Below, piece after piece: positions 1-7,803 of a stretch of 64,000 nt of DNA. The position numbers and the translations under genes were made by a program. The stretch is from assembly GCF_006439015.1 (NCBI RefSeq), contig NZ_RCZG01000002.1, positions 62,001-126,000 on the forward strand, in the 5' to 3' direction. The DNA comes from Mycolicibacterium hodleri. GTDB lineage: Bacteria > Actinomycetota > Actinomycetes > Mycobacteriales > Mycobacteriaceae. Numbering within the stretch: the first letter of the stretch is position 1; every line of letters starts with the position of its first letter. The notes under the pieces are model-generated. The model made no database searches and was not told where the DNA came from. It saw only the letters and a program-made list of their open reading frames with translations.

Positions 1-660
1 GAGTTGGCGGAAGGCCAGCGCCTGCTCGACGTCGGCTGCGGATGGGGGTCGATGATCATCTACGCCGCGCGCAACTTCGGCGTTCGCGCCACCGGCATCA
101 CGCTGTCGGCCGAGCAACGGGACTTCATCGCCGAGCGCGTCACGCAGGAGGGGCTCGGCAGCCTGGTCGAGGTGCGTCTGCAGGACTATCGCGAATTGTC
201 CGATGAGCCCGCGACGTTCGATGCGGTGAGTTCCATCGAGATGGGCGAGCACGTCGGCGAGGGAAACTATCCGACCTACGTGTCCACGATGCTCGGCGCC
301 CTCAAGTCGGGCGGTCGCCTTCTCCTGCAGCAGATGTCGCGGAGCGAGGGCACTGCACCGGGAGGCGGGCCGTTCATCGAGTCCTACATAGCGCCCGACA
401 TGCACATGCGGCCGCTATGGCAGACGATTCGGCACCTGGAGAACGCGGGCCTCGAGGTGCGCGGCGTCGAGGCGATGCGCGAGCACTACGTCAAGACAGT
501 CGAGCACTGGCTGGAGACGTTCGAGACGTTCTACGACGAGTTCGTCGCACTCCAGGGGGAGGAGGTTGCCAGGGTATGGCGCCTCTACCTGATCGGCGGT
601 GGTTTGGCGTTCGAGCAGGGCCGGATGGGCGTTGATCAGATCCTGGCCCGCAAGCGCTGA
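1..660 (+). CDS. Cyclopropane/10-methyl fatty-acid type SAM methyltransferase, 5' partial
   Basis: The reading frame is open from the first base, so the N-terminal half lies outside the window; 219 residues are visible. They hold the SAM-binding loop LLDVGCGWGS followed by GVRATGITLSAEQ, the typical start of a CFA/mycolic-acid cyclopropane synthase fold. They end with HYVKTVEHWLETFE and the tail GGGLAFEQGRMGVDQILARK. These enzymes transfer a methyl or methylene group from SAM to the double bond of a phospholipid-bound unsaturated acyl chain. The tail resembles the Rv3720/TmsB-type enzyme of tuberculostearic acid synthesis more than the mycolic-acid cyclopropanases, but this is from memory. 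The partner oxidoreductase expected next to such a gene would lie off the left edge. Confidence 0.85.
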   Translation, partial: ELAEGQRLLDVGCGWGSMIIYAARNFGVRATGITLSAEQRDFIAERVTQEGLGSLVEVRLQDYRELSDEPATFDAVSSIEMGEHVGEGNYPTYVSTMLGALKSGGRLLLQQMSRSEGTAPGGGPFIESYIAPDMHMRPLWQTIRHLENAGLEVRGVEAMREHYVKTVEHWLETFETFYDEFVALQGEEVARVWRLYLIGGGLAFEQGRMGVDQILARKR

Positions 661-687
661 CTCAGACCGTCTCGCGGGTACCGGGTA

Positions 688-2415
688 TCACGCGGTGACC
701 CGTTGACCCTTGTGCAGGGTGTCCAGCAGCTCGCGGTGCGGACCGACCAGGTATGCGGTATCGCCTGCGAACAGCTGGGTGTCGCGGCGCGGATGCAATT
801 GGACGTTCCCCGGCCCGCGGGCGATCGCGATAACCCTGGTCTGAGTTGACATCTCGGCCATCCGGAGGCCATCGAGCTCGCTGCCGGGAGCCACCTCCAC
901 GCCGCCGACCATGAATGACTGCTGGCCCACTGAGAACGTGCCGAACACCTGTAGTCCCATCGCCGTGCCGATGAACCACGGTGCCGCGAGCTCGACCGTC
1001 GAGCGCACGTTCTCGAACCCGAAGCGTTGCGACACGGCCGCACCCAGCGCGCGGTCGTAGACGCGCAGTACGACGGGCACGCCCGGGGTGGTGTCCGACC
1101 GCTTCCACCGGGCACCCAGGCGCTCGCGCAGCACGATGCCCGTCTCGATGTTGATCATGTCGGACTGCGTCAGCACCGCGACGGCCACCGCATCGTCGAT
1201 GCGCGCCGAATCGAGTGTCGCGGGCAGCGTCGCGTCGCCGAAGATCACCGGCACGTCGAGCTCGGCTGCCGAGGACAGGAACCGGTTGTCGGGGCTGCGT
1301 TCGATCACCACGACGTCGTGCCCGGCTGCCTTCAAATCGGCGACCACGCGAATACCGAACGTGCCGAGGCCGACGACGACGATGTGGTCCTGCAGTTCGC
1401 GCACCTTGCGCAGGCCCGCGTTCTGCGCGATGCGACGCGACAGCAGCAGGTCGGCGACGAAGGCCATCAGCACGGCGCTGCTGGTGATGCCCGCGAACAT
1501 CAGTCCGACGCCGAACAGCCGGAGCCACGTGGGCTGATCGATGAAACTGAAGTCGCCATAGCCGACGGTCGTAATGGTCTCGGCGGAGAAGTACAGCGCA
1601 TCGATGAAGGTCATCCCAGTGGGAGCATCGTTGAAGGAGTACCGAAGCAACACCGTCGCGCCGAGCAATAGCGCCATCGATGCCGCGAAAGCCTTGAAGA
1701 AGTTGGGGTTGACGTCGTCACGGAAGGCGCGCACCGCGTCGAGGACGCGCTTGAGCGGCTTTCGTCGATGTTGGTGGTAGCCCCGCGCACCATGGTGCCC
1801 GACCTCGACCGTCGTGGCGACGGGCGGCGCTACGGAAATGCCCTGGGCGACCAATTCCTCGGCAGTGCCGATCATCGCCGTCCAGTCGCCTTCGCTGACG
1901 CCGACGTCGCGACCGGGGCAGGCCACCACCTCGCCGGGCGTGGGTGAGTTCTCGCCGCGGACCACGGCGATCGGAGCGAGGTCGCCGAAGATCTCCCGAA
2001 GCGTGGCACTTCGTGGCGCGTCGGTGCCCGAGACCACGAATTCAATGCCTGCTGCCGAGATCGAGTGCGTGGTGCGCGACAAACAGGCCTCCACCACTGA
2101 CGGTGCCGCCAGATCGGCCACGTCGAGGATCGCGCCAGGGCCGTTGCCCAGTGCGACCGCCTCGCGCAGCACGCTGTTCCCCAACCTGGCCACGACGCGC
2201 ACGTCTGGGTTGAGTTGTCTTGCCAGTAGCGCGATTTCGAGGTTGAGGGCGTCGTCGTCGTCCGCGCAGATCAGCGCAGCCGCCTTCGCAATGCCGGCAT
2301 CGTTCAACTCGCTCGATGAGAAGACGACCGCGATCTCCCGGCCCGCGGTCCGCAGCTGTTCGATGATCCGCAGACCCAGCGGATCGTCGCCGCAGACGAT
2401 TATGTGCCCCTCCAT
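688..2415 (-). CDS. Potassium channel protein with two RCK (TrkA-N) domains
   Basis: 575 residues. An N-terminal Rossmann RCK domain (about 1-115; HIIVCGDDPLG is the nucleotide loop) is followed by a two-helix pore region (about 240-330) with the K+ selectivity filter TTVGYGD at 282-288. A second RCK domain then starts at IVVVGLGTFG (about 345), and a TrkA-C-like segment closes the protein. The role is probably ligand-gated K+ conduction at the plasma membrane. The frame stays open upstream for 131 more codons, but that part is arginine-rich antisense of the next gene. The ATG at 2415 begins just before the conserved Rossmann strand and is preferred. It ends 27 bp from the methyltransferase, in convergent orientation. 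Confidence 0.85.
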   Translation of the reverse strand: MEGHIIVCGDDPLGLRIIEQLRTAGREIAVVFSSSELNDAGIAKAAALICADDDDALNLEIALLARQLNPDVRVVARLGNSVLREAVALGNGPGAILDVADLAAPSVVEACLSRTTHSISAAGIEFVVSGTDAPRSATLREIFGDLAPIAVVRGENSPTPGEVVACPGRDVGVSEGDWTAMIGTAEELVAQGISVAPPVATTVEVGHHGARGYHQHRRKPLKRVLDAVRAFRDDVNPNFFKAFAASMALLLGATVLLRYSFNDAPTGMTFIDALYFSAETITTVGYGDFSFIDQPTWLRLFGVGLMFAGITSSAVLMAFVADLLLSRRIAQNAGLRKVRELQDHIVVVGLGTFGIRVVADLKAAGHDVVVIERSPDNRFLSSAAELDVPVIFGDATLPATLDSARIDDAVAVAVLTQSDMINIETGIVLRERLGARWKRSDTTPGVPVVLRVYDRALGAAVSQRFGFENVRSTVELAAPWFIGTAMGLQVFGTFSVGQQSFMVGGVEVAPGSELDGLRMAEMSTQTRVIAIARGPGNVQLHPRRDTQLFAGDTAYLVGPHRELLDTLHKGQRVTA

Positions 2416-2466
2416 TCCGGAGACGCTACTTCGGAAACCTCGTCGATGAGGGGTGAAGATGGAGGC

Positions 2467-3192
2467 ATGCCTACCGCGAAGATCTATGTCAAGGCGTGCA
2501 TCAACGGTGCTCGCACCCCTGATCAGCACCCCAATCTGCCCGTCACGCCCAAGGAGTTGGCCGCCGCGGCAGTCTCCGCGCACGAAGCCGGCGCGCAGGC
2601 AGTCCACATGCACCCGAAGGCCTCCGACGGTAGGGACTCGCTGGAACCCGACGTGGTCGCCGCTGCGGTGACGGCCGTGCGCGCTGCGGCACCTGGTCTG
2701 CCACTCGGGGTGACGACGGGGTTCTGGGCGCTGCCCGACGCCGACGCGCGGCGCCGCGCGGTGGAGGCCTGGACGGTGCTGCCCGACTTCGCGTCGCTGA
2801 ACTGGCACGAGCCGGGCTCACCCGAGCTCGCGGAGGTTCTGCTCGGCAAGGGCCTCGGCGTCGAGGTCGGGCTGTTCCATCTCGAGGCGGCGGCGGCGTG
2901 GGCCGAATCGAAGATGGCTCAGCACTGTATGCGGGTGATGATCGAACTTCAGGGCCACGAGGACGTCGTCGTGGCGGATGCGATGCTCGAGAGGATTGCG
3001 TCCGCAGGCTCCCCGGCGCCCGTGCTGTTGCATGGCCTCGACGAAAGCTGTTGGCCTCTGCTCGAGCACGCAGGTGAGTGCGGCGTGCAGACCCGCATCG
3101 GCATGGAGGACACCCTGAAGCTGCCGGATGGATCCGTCACCCCCGACAACGCTGCCCTGGTGTCGGCGGCGGTCCAGCTCCTCAGTCGGTAG
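2467..3192 (+). CDS. BKACE family (DUF849, 3-keto-5-aminohexanoate cleavage-like) enzyme
   Basis: 241 residues in a TIM-barrel family that cleaves beta-keto acids with acetyl-CoA. Visible family features are KACINGARTPDQHP at the N-terminus, the metal-binding pair in AVHMHPK, and GVTTGFW. The natural substrate cannot be read from the sequence; family members act on many beta-keto acids, and this short actinobacterial branch is uncharacterised as far as I know. The ATG at 2467 follows GGTGAAGATGGAGGC; an in-frame ATG at 2446 is an alternative. It is divergent from the K+ channel (51 bp between starts) and overlaps the convergent cupin gene by 11 bp. Confidence 0.8.
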   Translation: MPTAKIYVKACINGARTPDQHPNLPVTPKELAAAAVSAHEAGAQAVHMHPKASDGRDSLEPDVVAAAVTAVRAAAPGLPLGVTTGFWALPDADARRRAVEAWTVLPDFASLNWHEPGSPELAEVLLGKGLGVEVGLFHLEAAAAWAESKMAQHCMRVMIELQGHEDVVVADAMLERIASAGSPAPVLLHGLDESCWPLLEHAGECGVQTRIGMEDTLKLPDGSVTPDNAALVSAAVQLLSR

Positions 3193-3628
3193 GGGCACCC
3201 AACGAGAAGTCGGCGAAGTCGAAGCCGGGCACCACGACGCAACTCACCAGAGTGGGTTCGGCGTCACGCGGCACGGCCCGCTGCCAACGTCCGGGCGGCA
3301 CGACGAACTGGGGCTGCTCACCGGCTGCGACGTCGCTTCCGAGTAGGTGGGTCTCGGCGCTGTCCCGTTCCCGCCCGATCTCCAGCAGGAGCGGGCTGCC
3401 GCGGTGGTGCAGCCAGAGTTCGGCACTGCGAACGGTGTGCCAGGCCGACTGCTGACCGGGCATCAGGAGGAACAGGATCGCGGTTCCCGCGTTGCGGGTG
3501 CCCGGGTAGTCGGGCGGGAGAACGGACTGCCCGAGGGTGAGCTCGCTGCGCCATGTCTCGCGGTACCAGCCACCTTCGGGATGCGGCGCCAGATCCAATT
3601 TTCGGGCCCAATCGGGGAGCTCCGTCAT
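3182..3628 (-). CDS. Cupin DUF985 family protein
   Basis: 148 residues, close to the whole length of the DUF985 (Cupin_5) family. Diagnostic pieces are LAPHPEGGWYRETWRS near the N-terminus, FLLMPGQQSAWHTVRSAELW in the middle, and a C-terminal segment ending PGFDFADFSLG. It is a single-domain cytoplasmic beta-barrel of unknown ligand; some relatives are annotated as sugar-epimerase-like, but the reaction is not established. Its 3' end overlaps the end of the BKACE gene by 11 bp, so the two transcripts converge. Confidence 0.8.
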   Translation of the reverse strand: MTELPDWARKLDLAPHPEGGWYRETWRSELTLGQSVLPPDYPGTRNAGTAILFLLMPGQQSAWHTVRSAELWLHHRGSPLLLEIGRERDSAETHLLGSDVAAGEQPQFVVPPGRWQRAVPRDAEPTLVSCVVVPGFDFADFSLGAPTD

Positions 3629-3675
3629 GCGTCCAGCCTACGTCGACGCGGGCTGCGACCCGATACCCTCATCTC

Positions 3676-4110
3676 ATGACTCGCCTACGCCCGGGATGGT
3701 TCGTCGTGCTCTGCTCGACGGTGCTTCTGGTCAGTGCGTGGCTGCCGTGGCTGGTGACCAGCGTCGACGGGGGCGGGCGGGCGAATGCGATCGGCGGAAA
3801 GCTGGGCGCGATCCACGTGCCGCCGAACGGATTTGGCGTAGGGCAGCTCATCGTCGTGCTCAGCTCGACGTTGATCGTGGCGGCGGCGATGGCGGCGCGC
3901 AGTCTGTATCCGAAGATGGCTTCGACTGCGGCACTTGGTATCTCAGTTCTGCTCGCGGTGGCGGTGCTGTGGTACTACCGGCTGTACGTGGCGCCGCCGG
4001 TGGCTGCGGGCTACGGCCTCTATGTTGGCGGAGCTGCGGTGCTGGTCGCCGCGGTCCTATCGGTGATGGCCATGGTGGTGGCGTGGTCTGAGATGGGTCG
4101 CAACCGATGA
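3676..4110 (+). CDS. Small four-helix membrane protein
   Basis: 144 residues with four hydrophobic stretches (about 9-27, 52-70, 80-95 and 105-130), so an integral membrane protein without a recognisable domain. A polar loop (about 28-50, rich in Gly and Asn) follows helix one. The ATG at 3676 begins just before the first hydrophobic segment; the longer upstream frame is antisense of the cupin gene. Its stop overlaps the start of the acetyltransferase gene (ATGA, 4107-4110), so the two are probably translated together. Function unknown. Confidence 0.7.
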   Translation: MTRLRPGWFVVLCSTVLLVSAWLPWLVTSVDGGGRANAIGGKLGAIHVPPNGFGVGQLIVVLSSTLIVAAAMAARSLYPKMASTAALGISVLLAVAVLWYYRLYVAPPVAAGYGLYVGGAAVLVAAVLSVMAMVVAWSEMGRNR

Positions 4111-4691
4111 GCGGCTTCCTCGAACCCGTCGTGCTGGCAGGGGAGCGCTGGGTGTCGCTCGAACCGCTGACGCAGGACCACGCGCCAGAGATCGCGACGG
4201 CTGCCCGCGATGTTCGGCCGCTGTGGTTCACCAGTGCTCCGACACCCGAGACCGCCGAGGAGTGGGTCGACGGACGTCTGGCGGCGCAGCACCCCGATAC
4301 CGGTCTGACGTTCGTCGTGCGCGCGCGCGACGGTGATGTGATCGGCTCCTCCAGCTACTGCCACGTGGATCCGCCCAACCGGCGCTTGGAGATCGGCTAC
4401 ACGTGGTATCGCCACTCGGTGCGACGAACGGGGGTGAATTCGGAGTGCAAGCTGTTGATGTTGAGTCACGCCTTCGGCGAGTTGAACTGCGTCGCAGTCG
4501 AATTCCGCACGCACTTCTTCAACTCCACCAGCCGTGCGGCCATCGAGCGGTTGGGCGCCAAGCAGGACGGGGTCCTGCGCAGCCATCAGCTGCTGGTCGA
4601 CGGATCCCGTCGTGACACCGTCGTCTATTCGATCTTGGACGTCGAATGGCCGTCGGTTCGGAACAACCTGCGGTTCCGGCTGGACCGGTAG
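4107..4691 (+). CDS. GNAT family N-acetyltransferase (RimJ/RimL-like)
   Basis: 194 residues matching the Acetyltransf_3 type: VSLEPLTQDHAPEI near the N-terminus, RARDGDVIGSSSYCHVDPPNRRLEIGYTWY in the core, and VEFRTHFFNSTSRAAIERLGAKQDGVLR near the end, where acetyl-CoA binding and the terminal helix normally lie. It probably acetylates a protein N-terminus or a small amine; the substrate is not predictable. The start overlaps the stop of the upstream membrane-protein gene by four bases (ATGA). Confidence 0.85.
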   Translation: MSGFLEPVVLAGERWVSLEPLTQDHAPEIATAARDVRPLWFTSAPTPETAEEWVDGRLAAQHPDTGLTFVVRARDGDVIGSSSYCHVDPPNRRLEIGYTWYRHSVRRTGVNSECKLLMLSHAFGELNCVAVEFRTHFFNSTSRAAIERLGAKQDGVLRSHQLLVDGSRRDTVVYSILDVEWPSVRNNLRFRLDR

Positions 4692-4757
4692 TCGGGCCGC
4701 AAACTCGTCGCTGCCGCGCTGACCGCGGCCGAGGCGCCGTCGGCATACGGTGAACCC

Positions 4758-5339
4758 ATGACTACCCCTGCCGAACAGCTGATCGTGGTGACCGCGCCGA
4801 CCGTGGACTCCGAGGTCGGCAGCCTGGCGGCATACGAGCGCGCAGGCGCGGCGTGGCGGCTGGTGCGCGGGCCGATCGACGCCGACCTCGGCGAACTCGG
4901 GGTAGGGGAATCCGCCGACGACGTCTTCCGCACGCCGACGGGCACCTTCCCGCTGGGCATGGCCTTCGGTCGCGAAGCCAACCCCGGAACGTCGATGCCG
5001 TACACACAGGTGACGAAGAACGACTGGTGGGACGAGGACGTCGACTCTCCCACCTACAACACACTGGTGGAGTCGCCGACCAAGCCGTCAGAGGACGCCG
5101 AGAATCTCTACACCTCGGGCGAGATATACGACTACGCGGTGCTGGTCGAACACAATCCGCAGCACATTCCGGGCCGATCTGCCGGCATCTTCTTGCACGT
5201 CACCGACGGTGATCCGACGTGGGGATGCATCGCTGTCGAGCGTGACGAGATGCGTTCGTTGCTGCAGTGGTTGACGCCGTCGGCCACGCCGCGCATCACC
5301 ATCGGCGTCGGACCCGAGCCGTTGCCGCCCGAGAATTAG
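4758..5339 (+). CDS. L,D-transpeptidase-like (YkuD-type) protein without signal peptide
   Basis: 193 residues. The region FRTPTGTFPLGMAFG followed by GIFLHVTDGDPTWGCIAV carries the His and the Gly-Cys of the YkuD-like active site, as in the Rv0309-type mycobacterial proteins (from memory). Exported relatives start with a signal peptide; here none is present. The frame upstream of the ATG at 4758 runs only 22 codons back to the stop of the acetyltransferase and has no ATG, GTG or TTG in it. The protein is therefore either cytoplasmic or exported by another route. A role in peptidoglycan cross-linking is not safe to assume. Confidence 0.75.
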   Translation: MTTPAEQLIVVTAPTVDSEVGSLAAYERAGAAWRLVRGPIDADLGELGVGESADDVFRTPTGTFPLGMAFGREANPGTSMPYTQVTKNDWWDEDVDSPTYNTLVESPTKPSEDAENLYTSGEIYDYAVLVEHNPQHIPGRSAGIFLHVTDGDPTWGCIAVERDEMRSLLQWLTPSATPRITIGVGPEPLPPEN

Positions 5340-5359
5340 GCGTCGGATCGAACTCCGGT

Positions 5360-6349
5360 CTAGATCCTGCCGACGGTCCGCAGTCCGGCGACGGTGTCGG
5401 CCAGCGTCTCCGCGGGATCGCGCTGCGTGATGCCCAGCTCGCGTTCGGCCGGTCCGTCGTCGGACGCGGGCATCTGGGTGTAGTACTGCATGGCGGCCGA
5501 GTTGATCGGGGTGTCGAACGGCAGCCGGTCGCCGATGACGTCGAATAGTCGGCCCAGCGCCCGCAATCCACTGTCGGGCAACGGAACTGCCACCAGCGGC
5601 CGGTTCGTGGCGTCACCGATCAGCTTCGCCAGGCGGGCTACCGGTACGCGCTGGCCCCCGGCCATGTAACGTCGCGGCCCCTTGCCGGGCTCGAGGAGCG
5701 CGACGTGGAGGTGGGCGAGGTCGCGGACGTCGATCACGAGCCAGGCGGCGCTGCGACCAGGCACGCCGCACATCTTGATTGCGGCCTCGACACCCTCGGC
5801 GGCCTCGCCGAATTGATCGCCCGCGGGCGGGCCGAGGACCATGCCGGGGTAGGTGATGCTCACCGGTGCGCCCGCGTCCTGCAGACCGCGGGCATACGCC
5901 TCGACGACGGCCTTCGACTTGCCGTAGCCGTCCGACCCGCCGACGACGGGCAGCTCCGCGTGCAATGTCTCCAGCCCGGGGCGGAAGAGTGCCGAGAAGC
6001 TCGACACGTGGACGATGGGGTCGATTCCGGCCGCGACCGCGCCGCCCAGGACGTTGCGGGCGCCCTCCAGATTGGTGAACAGCATCTCGTCGGTGCGGGC
6101 GGGGTCGGTCGACACCATTGCCGCGCAGTGGATTACGGCGTCGCAGCCCTGCAGCGCCGTCGCGGTGGTCTCGGCATCGGCGATGTCGCCGACGACGTGG
6201 TCACCGATGTCGACACCGATTTGCTCCGCGCTGGTGCGCAGGCGATCGGCGTTGCGGACCAGGAAGCACACCTGATGCCCGGCGTCCTGTGCAGCCTTTG
6301 CAGTCCAGGCGCCGACGAAGCCGGTGCCACCGGTGACCAGTACCCGCAC
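5360..6349 (-). CDS. NAD(P)-dependent epimerase/dehydratase (extended SDR, dihydroflavonol-reductase-like)
   Basis: 329 residues. The N-terminus VLVTGGTGFVGAWTAK is the dinucleotide-binding loop, VIHCAAMVS follows the fourth strand, and the catalytic pair appears as YGKSK after HVSSFSALF. This is an extended SDR of the kind acting on sugars, steroids or hydroxy-ketones. The start is a GTG at 6349 preceded by GGAGGGTCC. Upstream, 6440-6510 carries palindromes and a SigF-like promoter in the orientation of this gene, so it may be controlled by a TetR-type repressor. Confidence 0.85.
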   Translation of the reverse strand: MRVLVTGGTGFVGAWTAKAAQDAGHQVCFLVRNADRLRTSAEQIGVDIGDHVVGDIADAETTATALQGCDAVIHCAAMVSTDPARTDEMLFTNLEGARNVLGGAVAAGIDPIVHVSSFSALFRPGLETLHAELPVVGGSDGYGKSKAVVEAYARGLQDAGAPVSITYPGMVLGPPAGDQFGEAAEGVEAAIKMCGVPGRSAAWLVIDVRDLAHLHVALLEPGKGPRRYMAGGQRVPVARLAKLIGDATNRPLVAVPLPDSGLRALGRLFDVIGDRLPFDTPINSAAMQYYTQMPASDDGPAERELGITQRDPAETLADTVAGLRTVGRI

Positions 6350-6439
6350 GGACCCTCCAAGATCGACGATGCCGACCGACCGGCACGACGTATCGGAATG
6401 TAGCGCACCCGCCGGAACGGGGAGTTTGCTTCGCTGAGC

Positions 6440-6465
6440 AACCCGTTCGACGGTCTGCCTAAACC
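6440..6465 (-). promoter_or_regulatory. SigF-like promoter motif upstream of the extended SDR gene
   Basis: Read on the minus strand: GGTTT (6465-6461), 16 bases, then GGGTT (6444-6440). The mycobacterial SigF consensus is GGTTT-N15-17-GGGTA, so nine of ten positions agree. It lies about 90 bp before the GTG start of the SDR gene. A match this short can arise by chance in GC-rich DNA. Confidence 0.35.
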
Positions 6466-6480
6466 CAAAGTGAGCATGCT

Positions 6481-6510
6481 AACAAGTGCTTGCTCCAGCT
6501 AGCACTAGCT
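6481..6510. promoter_or_regulatory. Two adjacent 14-bp palindromes, the first matching the KstR2 consensus
   Basis: Palindrome one, 6481-6494, is AACAAGTGCTTGCT and fits the published KstR2 motif AnCAAGnnCTTGnT at every defined position. Palindrome two, 6497-6510, is a perfect 6-2-6 repeat AGCTAGCACTAGCT. Their centres are 16 bp apart. They lie between the divergent extended SDR gene (start 6349) and the CsbD-like gene (start 6583), so they could control either or both. Confidence 0.55.
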
Positions 6511-6582
6511 TGCAGGATGGGTTGCACGCGTACTCGGCGGAACCAGATGAACCGTCGGCGCACCAACGGAAGAGGGAAACAA

Positions 6583-6819
6583 ATGTCGGACAGTGGACCC
6601 ATCAGCCTCGTGAAGAGCGTCATCGACGGTGCAGTTGGCATCGCCAAGCAGGTGCTCGGCATCGTGTTCAGCAATGACCGCCTCAAGGAGCAGGGTGAGG
6701 CTCAGCAGGACAAGGCCGACGCCGAGAAGGACGTCGCAAAGAAGGAGGCGGAAGCCGAAGGCGCCCGCGCCGAAGCCAAGACTCAGGAAGCGCGCCAGAA
6801 GGCCGCCAAGAACTCCTAG
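6583..6819 (+). CDS. CsbD-like stress protein (microaggregate-binding-protein type)
   Basis: 78 residues. After a short N-terminal part (about 1-25), the rest is a highly charged Ala/Glu/Lys helix: DRLKEQGEAQQDKADAEKD, then KKEAEAEGARAEAKTQEARQKAA. This is the pattern of mycobacterial CsbD-family general stress proteins. The ATG at 6583 has GGAAGAGGGA about five bases before it. The gene is monocistronic: a palindromic region lies upstream and a strong hairpin terminator follows 16 bases after the stop. The molecular function of CsbD proteins is not known. Confidence 0.8.
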   Translation: MSDSGPISLVKSVIDGAVGIAKQVLGIVFSNDRLKEQGEAQQDKADAEKDVAKKEAEAEGARAEAKTQEARQKAAKNS

Positions 6820-6835
6820 ACCTTCCCGGAACGCA

Positions 6836-6878
6836 CAGAAGTGCAGTCGCCCACTTGGGCGACTGCTCTTCTGCGTTT
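6836..6878. terminator. Bidirectional intrinsic-type terminator
   Basis: A long near-perfect hairpin: CAGAAG (6836-6841) and GCAGTCGCCC (6843-6852) pair with GGGCGACTGC (6857-6866) and CTTCTG (6868-6873), with a single T-T mismatch and a four-base loop ACTT. It is followed by CGTTT. It sits between the convergent CsbD-like and HxlR genes and can serve both; the T-tract is short on either side. Confidence 0.8.
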
Positions 6879-6888
6879 CAGGGGATGC

Positions 6889-7803
6889 CTAGGTAGCCGC
6901 GGAAGCTGGTCGCCGCTCCTCCACGTCGGTGCCGCGCAAGGACCCGGCGCACTGGTCACACGTCAGCACGGCATCGAACTCGTTGCCGCACTGGGTATGC
7001 CGCAGTATCACCGCAGGACCCTCCGGGGAAGCGAACCAGCGTTGGGCCCATTGCAGCGCGGTGATCAGGATCGGGAACGCGGCACGCCCCTTCTCGGTCA
7101 GCAGGTAGCGTCCGTCGCTGGCCTGGAGCACGTCACCCGTGGTGAAGATCTGCAGGCGGTGCGCGAGCGAGGTGGGTGGGGCGCCGAGTTGCTCGGTGAA
7201 GTCGTTGAACCTGGAGGTACCGACGAACGCGGAGACCAGCAGCGCGAAGGCCCACCGGTTGCCGAGGATGCTCATGGTCTCTGGGAAGAGTCCCGCGCGT
7301 TGGGACGTCGTCCCGGACCCCGGTCGGCGACGAGTCGACTCGACTGGCATGGAGCGTGGCCAGGATCCGCTGGGCCCCCATACGGCGGTCAACTCCTTCT
7401 CCGTCACGACCTGCGTGCACGTCCGGCACGTGATCCGCGGTGAGAAGTCTGCGCCGCAGACGACGTGGTGCATGGTGGGCAGGCGCTCGGCGTGCTCGGG
7501 CACCCAGCGGCGTTCCCACTCCCAGATCGACGTCAGCACGGGCCACAGCGCACGACCCCGAGGCGTCAGGACGTACTCGTACCGCGACGGACTTTCCTGA
7601 TAGAGGGTGCGGTTCAGCAGGCCGTCGGCCGTCATCGTCGACAGTCTTCGCGTCAGCACGGCATTCGAGATCGGCAGCCGTGCGGCGAACCTGCGATAGC
7701 GCGTCACGCCGAGCAGGGACTGCTGCAGGATCAGCAACGTCCACTCGTCGCCGACCACGCCGAGCATGCGGCCGACGGCGTTGACCCGACCCGGCTCGTT
7801 CAC
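6889..7803 (-). CDS. HxlR-family regulator with two tandem winged-helix domains
   Basis: 304 residues made of two copies of the HxlR unit. Copy one covers about 1-140 (MLGVVGDEWTLLILQQSL; RFAARLPISNAVLTRRL) and copy two about 170-300 (ILGNRWAFALLVSAF; FTEQLGAPPTSLAHRLQIF). Each copy ends in a zinc-ribbon-like cysteine set with identical spacing, C-x9-C-x2-C (CGADFSPRITCRTC and CGNEFDAVLTCDQC). HxlR proteins are usually single-domain dimers, so this looks like an intramolecular dimer. The GTG start abuts the TAG stop of the carotenoid oxygenase gene with no gap, so the regulator is translated with the operon it probably controls. Confidence 0.85.
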   Translation of the reverse strand: MNEPGRVNAVGRMLGVVGDEWTLLILQQSLLGVTRYRRFAARLPISNAVLTRRLSTMTADGLLNRTLYQESPSRYEYVLTPRGRALWPVLTSIWEWERRWVPEHAERLPTMHHVVCGADFSPRITCRTCTQVVTEKELTAVWGPSGSWPRSMPVESTRRRPGSGTTSQRAGLFPETMSILGNRWAFALLVSAFVGTSRFNDFTEQLGAPPTSLAHRLQIFTTGDVLQASDGRYLLTEKGRAAFPILITALQWAQRWFASPEGPAVILRHTQCGNEFDAVLTCDQCAGSLRGTDVEERRPASAAT

